Source: Chryseobacterium potabilaquae (lineage in GTDB: Bacteria; Bacteroidota; Bacteroidia; Flavobacteriales; Weeksellaceae). From it: a stretch of 43,602 nt of DNA. A model generated the notes under the pieces. It worked only from the letters and a program-made list of their open reading frames with translations. It did not search any database and was not told the DNA's origin. Made by a program: the position numbers and the translations under genes. The stretch's first letter is position 1, and every line of letters begins with the position of its first letter. The stretch is taken from NCBI RefSeq assembly GCF_902728265.1, contig NZ_CACVBR010000033.1:1-43602 (forward strand), in the 5' to 3' direction. Shown here in pieces: positions 25,400-32,904 of the stretch.

Positions 25400-26146
25400 T
25401 TATCCGTTGACTATTAACCCTCCATTTGGGTGAATAACCTGTCCCGTGATTTGGGCTGCCTCATCACTTGCTAAAAAAAGAAAGCTTGAGGCTACCTCTT
25501 CTGGAGAAGCATTCCTTTCTAATGGTGGTTTATCGGGATTCTCTTCTTTCTCTCCAAAAGTTTTCTTGGTAAGAGGAGTCGCTACAGGTCCAGGAGCAAC
25601 CGCATTCACTCGAATTCCCTTAGGCTTTGCTTGTAAAGCCAAAGACCGTGTGAAAGAAATAACAGCACCTTTCGTTGCGGAATAGTCCAACAATTCAGGA
25701 TGTCCTTGATAAGCAACTGCAGAAGTAGTATTAATTACAGAGTTACCTAATTTTAAATAAGGAAAAACAACTTTCGTTAAGAGAATCATTCCTATAATAT
25801 TAGATTCAAAAGTCTTTCTTATATCCTCTTCCTTTAAATCTTCAATGTTGCCGGAAGGAAATTGAACCCCTGCATTATTTACTAAAATGTCAATTCCCGA
25901 AAGTTCGGAAACAACTTTTTTTGTAGTTTCTTTACAGAATTGATAATCATTAATATCTCCTTGAAAAATAATAGATTTTCTACCAAGACTTTCAATTTCA
26001 GACTTTGTTTTTTCGGCATCTTCATGGTTAGAATGATAAATAATAGCAATATTTGCTCCTTCCTTTGCAAAAAGCAGGGCAACAGCCTTTCCTATTCCAC
26101 TATCGGCGCCCGTGATAAGAGCTGATTTATTCTCTAATTTTCTCAT
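25400..26146 (-). CDS. SDR-family NAD(P)H-dependent oxidoreductase
   Basis: A 248-residue classical short-chain dehydrogenase. The cofactor motif is ALITGADSGIGKAVALLFAK at about residues 10-29, NNAGVQFPSG follows near 90, the catalytic Ser is in INTTSAVAYQGH near 140, and the YxxxK motif is YSATKGAVISFTRSLALQ near 154. The substrate loop FGEKEENPDKPP and the C-terminal QITGQVIHPNGG resemble the glucose/ribitol-dehydrogenase-like SDRs (YhdF, YgfF-like), which often occur in general stress regulons. It is complete and should be active. Confidence 0.9.
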   Translation of the reverse strand: MRKLENKSALITGADSGIGKAVALLFAKEGANIAIIYHSNHEDAEKTKSEIESLGRKSIIFQGDINDYQFCKETTKKVVSELSGIDILVNNAGVQFPSGNIEDLKEEDIRKTFESNIIGMILLTKVVFPYLKLGNSVINTTSAVAYQGHPELLDYSATKGAVISFTRSLALQAKPKGIRVNAVAPGPVATPLTKKTFGEKEENPDKPPLERNASPEEVASSFLFLASDEAAQITGQVIHPNGGLIVNG

Positions 26147-26181
26147 GGTAAAATTTATCTTTAAATCCCGAAATTATGTTA

Positions 26182-26856
26182 TCATCTCTCTATATTTAAA
26201 GTATTAAAGTCATTAATCACACCTTCTTTTAGTGAGATTACACGATCTATATCTTCATTCATATCTATATCAACTTCATTAAAAAAATCAGCATCTGCCA
26301 GCTCTGATAAAAGAACAGTGATTGAAATTCCGCTATCTTTCAATTCTTGACGCATAGATTCTGACCACGATATAATAAAGGCTTGTGTGCCATGATGTAC
26401 GGAACGCCAAGATCCGGAAGTTTTGCTCTCTTCAGAAACTAGATTTAAAATCTTTCCTGATCCTTTGGATAAACGGTCTTTCAAAAATAGTCGGGTGAGG
26501 ATAATAACGGAAACAATGTTTAAATTCACAATATCAATCTCACGATAAATATCCGTGTCTTGAAATTTTCCACACACATCTTGCCCTGCATTATTCACTA
26601 AAATTTCAGGACTTATTCCATTTAACTTTAATTCTGAATATAAAGAATATACATCTTCCGGAATAAAAAGATTTTTTGCGGTCGTAATTATATGAACTCC
26701 CAAATTTTTGAATTCATCAGCTTTTACTTTTAATTCATCATGATTTCTCGCCACCATTACCAAATCATACCCTTGCTTTGCAAACCATTTTGCCAATTCA
26801 TATCCAGCCCCTTGAGTAGCTTCTGTAATCAGAACATATTGATTTTTACGTTCCAT
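26182..26856 (-). CDS. SDR-family protein lacking the catalytic Tyr-Lys pair
   Basis: A 224-residue SDR protein with a Rossmann N-terminus (VLITEATQGAGYELAKWFAK at about 8-27), where the usual TG-x3-GIG is changed to TEATQGAGY. NNAG at 88-91 and a Ser at 141 in LNLVSEES are kept. The active-site YxxxK is replaced: H154-HGT-Q158 (VHHGTQAFIISWSES) occupies the place of the usual YSATKAF. The protein may bind a dinucleotide without catalysing the usual reaction. It lies 35 bases ahead of a normal SDR gene and 7 bases after the CinA-like gene, so it is in the same operon. Confidence 0.85.
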   Translation of the reverse strand: MERKNQYVLITEATQGAGYELAKWFAKQGYDLVMVARNHDELKVKADEFKNLGVHIITTAKNLFIPEDVYSLYSELKLNGISPEILVNNAGQDVCGKFQDTDIYREIDIVNLNIVSVIILTRLFLKDRLSKGSGKILNLVSEESKTSGSWRSVHHGTQAFIISWSESMRQELKDSGISITVLLSELADADFFNEVDIDMNEDIDRVISLKEGVINDFNTLNIER

Positions 26857-26863
26857 GACTTAT

Positions 26864-27364
26864 CTATATTAAAATTAACAACTGATTAACCTCACTCTTA
26901 AAACATCCTAAAATAAACTCTGTGTAATACAATTGAGCGTCTAAACCTTGGGTTTTAGGATGAAGTTCTAGCTTTTTTGTTAACACAATTTCTCCTTTAT
27001 ACGCAAATGAGAAAAAAGCAAAAATTTTATACGATGAACTGCGATTAGGTGTACAATAGCCTGTTGTAGCAATAGTCCAATCAGCTTCAAAAAGTTGGGC
27101 AGCATTTAAAGCCATCGTCTCGGTTATATCTTCGGACACACAGTCGCATTCTTCCGCTTCGTGATGATCTATATTGAGTAATCGTACTTTTTCGGATAAA
27201 GCATATGCTGTCATTCCTCCTTTATAAAAAAGAGAAGCATTAGGCATTTGAGAAAAAGCTACCTGCAGACAACCGGAAGTAACACTTTCTACCACAGCAA
27301 TAGTATCACCTGCTATCATCAAAGACTGACTGATATATTCTAAAAGATTTTTTTGAAATTCCAT
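26864..27364 (-). CDS. CinA C-terminal-like protein, PncC type
   Basis: A 166-residue protein corresponding to the CinA C-terminal domain, whose active members deamidate nicotinamide mononucleotide. The Ser-Thr motif is VVESVTSGCLQVAFSQ near residues 22-37 (usually AES-x-TGG), followed by FYKGGMTAYALSEKVRLL near 47-64 and ATTGYCTPN near 113-121 in place of the usual TGxAGP. The motifs are recognisable but divergent, so activity on NMN is uncertain. Such short CinA proteins are often found beside catalase and SDR genes in Bacteroidetes stress groups. Confidence 0.8.
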   Translation of the reverse strand: MEFQKNLLEYISQSLMIAGDTIAVVESVTSGCLQVAFSQMPNASLFYKGGMTAYALSEKVRLLNIDHHEAEECDCVSEDITETMALNAAQLFEADWTIATTGYCTPNRSSSYKIFAFFSFAYKGEIVLTKKLELHPKTQGLDAQLYYTEFILGCFKSEVNQLLILI

Positions 27365-27389
27365 ATTTTTAATATTTAGGATGAAATTT

Positions 27390-29465
27390 TCATTTTACCT
27401 GTTGAAAATTTCTATCCGATTCAAGCTCCCAAACTCTATGTTTAGCTATAGCATCAATAAATTTATCCGAAGTATTTTCATCTTCCGGAACAACAATGGC
27501 CGGATCTATATGTGTTTTTAAGCTAACGTTGCTTTTCATATACAGAGGTTCGGTTGCTTTTCCGAAATAAATAGCCTTACAATGTTTATAAGCTTCGTTG
27601 ATAAAATGCAAAACCAGATGTTGATGCTCAGGATGTAAAAGTCCTTTTACCGAATCTTCCCCAGCAACAATACATATAGCATCAAAGCAAACACTTGCCG
27701 TACTGGTAAGAGAATGTTTCGGAACTAATAATGACCCATCATCCATTTTTACAGCCCCTAAACTAGGTGCTATAATTTCCACTGAAGCTCCTTCCGTTTC
27801 TAATTTATTTTTTAAGTCATTTACCATTTTTCCATGAGCACCATGAGTCATGATAAAACCAATTTTTCGTCCTTTAATAGTATCTTTTACTGTATTTTTC
27901 ATACTTAAGGCGTCCGAAACTTGAGTGTGCCCCTCCCTTTCTTCACTTTGCAACTCAATGGGATTGCTCTCTGCCGGAAGACTTTGATTGGGAAATTCCA
28001 CGTCTTTAACTTCTACACCTATTTTTTCAGCCACTTTTTCAGCTAATTTTTTATTAATATAATTTAATTGCCCTACCATTCTTTCTCTGATTTCCGGAAT
28101 AGTAACTTTTGATAATTCAAAGATTAAAGCATTTTGAAGGTGATTTTTTTCGGGGACGGATTGACTGTTATAGAATAGTTTTGCCTGTGAATAATGATCT
28201 ACAAAGCTTTTATTTCTCTCTCTTATCTTTACTCCTGATACTCTTTCTGGAGAAGAGGTAAAGCCTCCTTCGGACATCGTCGCCTGAAACGGACAACCAC
28301 CCCCTATAGAATTGGGTTCGTAGCTAATCTTTCCTTTCACAATTTGGTGTCTCATATGCCCATCCCGCTGATTATTATGAACCGTATTAAGTGATTTATT
28401 AATCGGAATTTCATGAAAATTGGGAGACCCCAATCGTGATAACTGAGTATCTGTATAGGAAAACAATCTTCCTTGCAATAGCGGATCATTACTAAAATCA
28501 ATACCAGGAACAAGATGTCCGGGATGAAAAGCAACTTGCTCAGTTTCTGCAAAAAAGTTATCTGGATTTTTATTTAAAATTAGAGTTCCTACAATTTCTA
28601 CAGGAACCTCTTCTTCAGGAACAATTTTTGTGGGATCCAAAAGGTCAAAATCAAATTTGTCCTCATCTTCTTCAGGAATTAACTGTACTCCGAAATCCCA
28701 TTCCGGAAAGTTTTTCATTTCAATAGATTCCCAAAGGTCTCTTTTATGAAAGTCCGGATCTACACCTGAAATTCTTTGAGCTTCATCCCAAGCTACAGAA
28801 TGTACTCCTAGTTTGGGCTTAAAATGAAATTTCACAAAATGGACTTTACCTTCTTCATTAATAAACTTAAAGGAGTGAACTCCAAAACCCTCCATTCTAC
28901 TAAAACTCCTTGGAATTGCTCTATCACTCATCAACCACATGATCATATGCATGCTTTCCGGCATCAAAGAAATAAAATCCCAAAAAGTATCATGGGCAGA
29001 AGCTGCTTGTGGAATCTCATTATCCGGTTCAGGTTTTACGGCATGTACTAGATCAGGAAACTTCATAGCATCCTGTATAAAAAAGACCGGCATATTATTC
29101 CCCACCAAATCATAATTCCCTTCCTCTGTATAAAATTTTATCGCAAAACCCCTTACATCCCTCGCTAAATCAGTGCTTCCTTTACTTTTTGCAACGGTTG
29201 AAAATCTCACAAAAACAGGCGTTTCTTTTTCTACTTCTGATAAAAATTTTGCTTTCGTATATTTTGCTAAACTTTTCTTCAAAATAAAAACTCCATGTGC
29301 ACCAGACCCACGTGCGTGAACAACTCTTTCAGGAATTCTTTCATGATCGAAATGGGTAATTTTTTCTCTTAAAATAAAATCTTCGAGTAAGGTTGGCCCT
29401 CTATTGCCTGCTTTTAAAGAATTCTGATTATCACTAATGCTTATCCCTTGATTACTGGTTAACAT
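27390..29465 (-). CDS. Large-subunit heme catalase, HPII type
   Basis: A 691-residue clade 2 catalase that dismutates hydrogen peroxide in the cytosol. The core runs to about 520: distal His in VVHARGSGAHGVF near residues 47-59, Asn and Phe in NMPVFFIQDAMKFPDLVHAV near 123-142, and the proximal heme Tyr in RLFSYTDTQLSRLG near 334-347. The C-terminal flavodoxin-like/GATase-1 domain of large catalases follows at about 540-690 (GRKIGFIMTHGAHGKMV, VSLKTHIDPAIVV). Length matches HPII-type enzymes. It belongs to the block of stress-type genes and precedes cinA. Confidence 0.95.
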   Translation of the reverse strand: MLTSNQGISISDNQNSLKAGNRGPTLLEDFILREKITHFDHERIPERVVHARGSGAHGVFILKKSLAKYTKAKFLSEVEKETPVFVRFSTVAKSKGSTDLARDVRGFAIKFYTEEGNYDLVGNNMPVFFIQDAMKFPDLVHAVKPEPDNEIPQAASAHDTFWDFISLMPESMHMIMWLMSDRAIPRSFSRMEGFGVHSFKFINEEGKVHFVKFHFKPKLGVHSVAWDEAQRISGVDPDFHKRDLWESIEMKNFPEWDFGVQLIPEEDEDKFDFDLLDPTKIVPEEEVPVEIVGTLILNKNPDNFFAETEQVAFHPGHLVPGIDFSNDPLLQGRLFSYTDTQLSRLGSPNFHEIPINKSLNTVHNNQRDGHMRHQIVKGKISYEPNSIGGGCPFQATMSEGGFTSSPERVSGVKIRERNKSFVDHYSQAKLFYNSQSVPEKNHLQNALIFELSKVTIPEIRERMVGQLNYINKKLAEKVAEKIGVEVKDVEFPNQSLPAESNPIELQSEEREGHTQVSDALSMKNTVKDTIKGRKIGFIMTHGAHGKMVNDLKNKLETEGASVEIIAPSLGAVKMDDGSLLVPKHSLTSTASVCFDAICIVAGEDSVKGLLHPEHQHLVLHFINEAYKHCKAIYFGKATEPLYMKSNVSLKTHIDPAIVVPEDENTSDKFIDAIAKHRVWELESDRNFQQVK

Positions 29466-29547
29466 TTCCTTTTCATTTGACGTTGTTGAAGATTCAAGTT
29501 GTTATATCTTCTTATCTGTCAATGGATTATGTTTCATGTTTTTAATA

Positions 29548-29844
29548 TTATTTGTGAGTGGTATATTTTTTAAAATAATGAAAGTCTTCCTCATCTTTAA
29601 TAGAGAGATAAAACATAAGTTGTACAGGTTCTTTCTTTCCAATACAATTGAAGCCATCAAAATGGGCAATTAATGCCCTCATAGTATCAATGGGTGTATC
29701 ATGTAGAATAATGAATAATAAAAAAATATCTTCCTTTATTTCCTTTGCAAAAATTACAGTTCCCTCTTCAAACCAATCTCCTTCATTTTTAACTTCTTCA
29801 AAATGCTCTTCTTTCAATATTTTTATTATTTTTCTGTAATCCAT
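29548..29844 (-). CDS. 98-residue protein of unknown function in the stress block
   Basis: I do not recognise the family. The protein is soluble, with an N-terminal helix (YRKIIKILKEEHFEEVKNE), a WFEEGTVIFAKEIKEDIFLL strand region, an HDTPIDTMRALIAHF helix and a C-terminal strand-helix pair. It has no signal peptide or membrane segment. Composition and codon use look like a real gene, and it lies between the DUF892 gene and the catalase on the same strand. A stress-related role is inferred from position only. Confidence 0.6.
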   Translation of the reverse strand: MDYRKIIKILKEEHFEEVKNEGDWFEEGTVIFAKEIKEDIFLLFIILHDTPIDTMRALIAHFDGFNCIGKKEPVQLMFYLSIKDEEDFHYFKKYTTHK

Positions 29845-29869
29845 AAGTGTTCAATGTCAATAGTTGTAT

Positions 29870-29902
29870 AAGCCATATAGAGCCCTCTACTCTATATGGC
29901 TT
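29870..29902 (-). terminator. Strong hairpin after the DUF892 gene
   Basis: AAGCCATATAGAG (29870-29882) and CTCTATATGGCTT (29890-29902) form a perfect 13-bp stem with a seven-base loop, 11 bases past the DUF892 stop codon. No long T-run follows on the minus strand, so it may be a weak terminator or an mRNA-protecting structure. Confidence 0.6.
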
Positions 29903-29913
29903 ACTATTATAAA

Positions 29914-30514
29914 CTAACTTTCGTGTATAGCGTCGAAATTAATATAGGTTTCAGCGATCTCGGTGAGTTCATAGTCTGTATCCTCTTCTTCTTGAAGAGT
30001 TTGCTCTAGAAGATCTGCTACTTTATCATGTCCCATTGTAATCGCAAGTTGAGCAAGTCCGCCATAAGTAGCAATCTCATAATGTTCCACTTTCTGAGCA
30101 GCAATAATAAGTGCCGCATCACGTGTCATGGAGCCATCTTCAGTGGCTTTTATAATTTCTTCTCCTTCCTTTATAATTCCTTTGATTGCTGCACATTCTT
30201 TTTTTTTCAGGCTTTTCATCAAGGAGTTGAAAAATTTTTTCTAAACGCTTTATTTGCTTTTTTGTCTGGAACTGATGATCTTCAAAAGCTTCTTTCAGTT
30301 CTTCTGTGGTAGCTGCACTTTGCATTTTTTCCAATGCATCAACAATTTCGCTTTCGGCAAAATAAATATCTTTAAGAGTAGTAATAAAGAACTTATGAAG
30401 AGAAGTATCCTTCATCTCACTTTCTTGTATTGCTGTATTTCCTTCCGTCATTATTTTCTTTGGATCTTTAATCACTGACGAGGAAGCATTTGTATCTGAT
30501 GTTTTAGTTGCCAT
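29914..30514 (-). pseudogene. DUF892 ferritin-like protein (YciE/YciF type), split by a frameshift in an A9 run
   Basis: Two overlapping frames make one protein of about 199 residues. The first (start ATG 30514) gives a Ser/Thr-rich tail, then LHKFFITTLKDIYFAESEIV and EAFEDHQFQTKKQIKRLEKI, the first ferritin-like helices with the family's D-x-Y-x2-E. After LLDEKPEKK the frame breaks at nine A residues (T9 on the plus strand, 30199-30207). The second frame continues with ECAAIKGIIKEGEEII and KVEHYEIATYGGLAQLA, the remaining helices with E-x2-H. Removing one A restores a full-length protein. YciE/YciF proteins are stress-induced di-iron helical-bundle proteins. The break could be a true mutation, slippage-tolerant, or a sequencing error. 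Confidence 0.85.
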
Positions 30515-30540
30515 AATATGTAATAATATTTGGATGATTT

Positions 30541-30579
30541 TAAAAGATTACCTCTTTATCAATCAATAAAGAGGTAATC
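30541..30579 (-). terminator. Terminator of the KGG-motif gene
   Basis: GATTACCTCTTTAT (30546-30559) and ATAAAGAGGTAATC (30566-30579) make a perfect 14-bp stem with a six-base loop; on the minus strand it is followed by TTTTA. It sits 12 bases past the KGG-gene stop, so that gene is its own transcript and the DUF892 gene needs a separate promoter. Confidence 0.85.
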
Positions 30580-30591
30580 GTGAAATAAGAA

Positions 30592-31251
30592 TTATGAATT
30601 ACGTCTGCCTCCAAATCCAGATCTCCCTCCTCCATGAGAAGCTTGACCTCCCATACGGGCAATTCTGGTACGCTCTGCCTTACTCATAGAAGCAAAACCT
30701 CTTCTGGATGTACCATTTTGAGAATTTGAACCTCTTCCTCTACTAGAAGTACTATTTCCGGAATGGGATCCTCCTCCTTGTGAGCTGTTGTTATGGGATC
30801 CTGAAGATCTTCCACCACTATGAGAAGCTTCACTTCCCATTCTATTGGTTCTTGTACGTTCAGCTTTACCACTACTACCTCTTCGGGATGCTCCACCTCC
30901 CGAAGATGATCTATCTCGAGAGTTTGAACTTGAACCTCTACGAGATCCACCACCCGAAGTAAATCTTCCTTGGCTGTCTCTTTGTTGATCTTGATTATTA
31001 CTTCTACCTCTAGTACTATATTCATTATTGTCCTCTTCATTATCATCTTCATAATCATCATAGCCTCCTTCGTCATCGTCTTCGTAATCATCATAATAAT
31101 TTTCATAATCTGAAAAATCATCATCATAATCTTCGTTATCGGATGCATCATTAAAACCGTGATCGTAACCTAATTGATACACTTCTTCTAAGGTCGATCT
31201 TTCATTATTTGAATTATGGGAAGAATGACTTCCTGAGTTTCTAGTGTTCAT
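30592..31251 (-). CDS. KGG-motif stress-type protein with acidic and Ser/Gly/Arg-rich regions
   Basis: A 219-residue low-complexity protein. Residues 1-33 are polar; 34-78 are extremely acidic, with repeated Asp, Glu and Tyr (NEDYDDDFSDYENYYDDYED); 80-120 are Ser/Gly/Arg-rich with a SQGRFTSGGG start. Two related units follow, at about 122-149 and 182-211: AERTRTNRMGSEASHSGGRS and AERTRIARMGGQASHGGGRS. The second is close to the KGG stress motif (YciG-type, GGKASHGGGR). Such proteins are small, disordered stress proteins; here an internal duplication and an acidic domain make it large. It is probably cytosolic or nucleoid-associated, but the role is unknown. A strong terminator follows. Confidence 0.78.
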   Translation of the reverse strand: MNTRNSGSHSSHNSNNERSTLEEVYQLGYDHGFNDASDNEDYDDDFSDYENYYDDYEDDDEGGYDDYEDDNEEDNNEYSTRGRSNNQDQQRDSQGRFTSGGGSRRGSSSNSRDRSSSGGGASRRGSSGKAERTRTNRMGSEASHSGGRSSGSHNNSSQGGGSHSGNSTSSRGRGSNSQNGTSRRGFASMSKAERTRIARMGGQASHGGGRSGFGGRRNS

Positions 31252-31301
31252 AACTAATTTTTTTTATAATTAATATTAAATGATAGGTTTACAATCCCTG
31301 A

Positions 31302-31937
31302 CTAGTATAGAATTGTAAAAAATATAATAAACTGAATAGCATAAAAATAAATTTTTCGATCTTTCATTTTTACTATTTTGTCTTTTTCCATTATCTTTAT
31401 TGTTCTAATTGTCGTTTCTATACGCAATCCTGTGAAACTGGCCAATTGCTGTCGGGTAAAAGGTATTTTAAATGAGAAAGGAAATTGATCTTCTTCAAAA
31501 CTTTTAAAATGAAGCATAATTCCCATAATTCTTTCGCTAGGATTTAGTGAAGAATTATTCTTTAGCATTGTATACTGATAATCCATACACTCAGAGATAT
31601 TTTTGCAGAGATCCAAATAGAGTTGAGGATTATGTTTTAAGGTATCCATAAAGCATTCTTTATGTAGCCTCATAATTCTACAGTTTGTTATAGCTACAGC
31701 TCCTATTGTATATAATTTCTCTGTGAAGAGGCAGAATTCGCCAAAACTCTGATCTTGAGTGAATATATTAAGGATCAGTTCTTTCCCATCTTGATTAAAA
31801 TTATTTAGTTTTACTTCACCTTCCAATATAAAGTAGTAAAACCTTGGTGAATTTCCTTCATGAAAAATATATTCACCATTATTATATTCTATTGTCTCAG
31901 CTCCTACGGAACTTAAAAATTGTTCATTGATAAGCAT
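31302..31937 (-). CDS. Crp/Fnr-family transcriptional regulator
   Basis: A 211-residue regulator. Residues about 15-125 form a cyclic-nucleotide-binding-type beta roll (NGEYIFHEGNSPRFYYFILE, GEVKLNNFNQDGKELIL, FGEFCLF), followed by a dimer helix and a C-terminal winged helix with FTRQQLASFTGLRIETTIRT (about 164-183) as the recognition helix region. The N-terminal Cys residues that hold the FNR iron-sulfur cluster are absent, so it is not a classical oxygen sensor; what it binds is unknown. The gene precedes the stress-type block. A symmetric TTTGATA/TATCAAA pair lies 12 bases upstream of its start. Confidence 0.9.
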   Translation of the reverse strand: MLINEQFLSSVGAETIEYNNGEYIFHEGNSPRFYYFILEGEVKLNNFNQDGKELILNIFTQDQSFGEFCLFTEKLYTIGAVAITNCRIMRLHKECFMDTLKHNPQLYLDLCKNISECMDYQYTMLKNNSSLNPSERIMGIMLHFKSFEEDQFPFSFKIPFTRQQLASFTGLRIETTIRTIKIMEKDKIVKMKDRKIYFYAIQFIIFFTILY

Positions 31938-31948
31938 GATGTGTTGAT

Positions 31949-31973
31949 TTTGATATGATTAATTTTTATCAAA
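31949..31973 (-). promoter_or_regulatory. Inverted repeat upstream of the Crp/Fnr gene, possible autoregulatory site
   Basis: TTTGATA (31949-31955) and TATCAAA (31967-31973) are perfect inverted half-sites with an 11-base spacer, located 12-36 bases before the regulator's ATG. TTGAT/ATCAA are the half-sites of FNR-type boxes, but the spacing is longer than the usual four bases, so binding by this regulator is only a possibility. Confidence 0.35.
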
Positions 31974-32201
31974 TCGTCCTAGTAAATTATAATCAAATGT
32001 TAATGCAGAAATGAAATAATTTATTATTACAATTTTTCACCAAATAGTGAAAAAAAAGCAACAGAAAGCTGAAACAAAATTCAATGTGAACAAATACTCA
32101 TTCGTTCTTAAAAAGAATCGTATTAAAATTTTCTACTCTAAGAAATTTAATCTTTTTCAATAATAAAACCGTCTTTAGGTATTCTAAAAAGCTTGCAAAA
32201 A

Positions 32202-32411
32202 CTATTTCTTTTTTATAGAATCCACGTGAGGAGGCATAGTATCAGACGGGTGAGAAATATTTGAAGAATCTAAAGACGTTTTAGGTATATCCAATAATGC
32301 ACTATCATTAGCTGGTAGGTTATTATTAGGTGTTTGAGAACTTGGAATATCTCCTTTACAACTGACGACCAAATAGGTCGAAAATAAGAGGAATAAAACA
32401 ATTGATTTCAT
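32202..32411 (-). CDS. 69-residue lipoprotein
   Basis: From ATG 32411 the product begins MKSIVLFLLFSTYLVVSCKG, with a lipobox ending in Cys18 (VVSC), followed by a Ser/Pro/Asn/Asp-rich, probably disordered tail ending in SIKKK. The frame stays open upstream to 32561, but those extra 50 residues would run through a -7 promoter element and do not resemble a protein. It has its own promoter with a perfect Crp/Fnr-like palindrome. Function is unknown. Confidence 0.7.
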   Translation of the reverse strand: MKSIVLFLLFSTYLVVSCKGDIPSSQTPNNNLPANDSALLDIPKTSLDSSNISHPSDTMPPHVDSIKKK

Positions 32412-32477
32412 AATTTTAAATTTTGTGATGTGGTGTGATATAAGTATGTATGACAATAATATCTTATACTTACAATT

Positions 32478-32522
32478 CAAAGGTATAGAATAAAGAAAGA
32501 AAATATTATGATTTGTATCATA
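32478..32522 (-). promoter_or_regulatory. Promoter with a Crp/Fnr-like operator for the small lipoprotein
   Basis: On the minus strand, TACCTTTG (32485-32478) is a perfect -7 element. There is no -33 TTG. Instead a perfect palindrome TATGAT-n4-ATCATA occupies 32507-32522. Its half-sites TGAT and ATCA, separated by four bases, match the core of FNR/Crp boxes. Its centre is about 42 bases upstream of the start site expected near 32472, the position used by class II activators. A Crp/Fnr-family gene lies 265 bases away. Confidence 0.6.
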
Positions 32523-32561
32523 ATTAGAGATGATAGTATTTCTTTTAAATATTTTTAACAT

Positions 32562-32893
32562 TTTATTACAATATTGTTAAAAATATACAAAAAAAATAGA
32601 ATAAAACAATAATCTATCAACATCAAATTATAGGGATTCAATTGCAATACCAAGCCTCTTATAAGAAAGAATAACAGCTTATTATCATTTTATTTGTTTT
32701 TATTGAATGATTAATTGTAGTATAAGCAAAAGGCCAAAGGTTAGAGCCACCTCCTAAGTCATTGCTCAGTAAATAGAATTATAATTTAACCTTTACCCGG
32801 TAGAGGTATTTTTTAGAATATCCATGCCTATAAATATCTCATTAAAAATTCATTCTAGATAATCATTGAACTCATAATAAAAAAATCTTTTAT
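32562..32893. other. Intergenic region with a possible structured element
   Basis: This 332-base AT-rich spacer lies between divergent genes. A less AT-rich patch at 32732-32809 stands out: GGCCAAAGGTTA (32732-32743) pairs with TAACCTTTACCC (32787-32798) apart from two mismatched bases, and CCACCTC (32747-32753) can pair with GAGGT at 32803. It resembles a decayed structured RNA or tRNA-like fragment, but I cannot fold it into a normal tRNA. Nothing else is recognised. Confidence 0.3.
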
Positions 32894-32904
32894 TAAATTT
32901 GAGT

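Noticed and set aside
29466..29547. ATTGACA near the catalase start, and a similar ATTGACA before the 98-residue gene, as sigma-70 -35 boxes
   Set aside because: Bacteroidetes use a different consensus, no suitable -10 or -7 element follows at a fixed distance, and two seven-base matches in AT-rich DNA are not significant.
30684..31151. A 155-codon frame in another register of the KGG gene
   Set aside because: Met/Ile/Lys/Glu-rich translation is the out-of-frame shadow of the acidic and Ser/Gly-rich coding sequence, which has recognisable KGG motifs.
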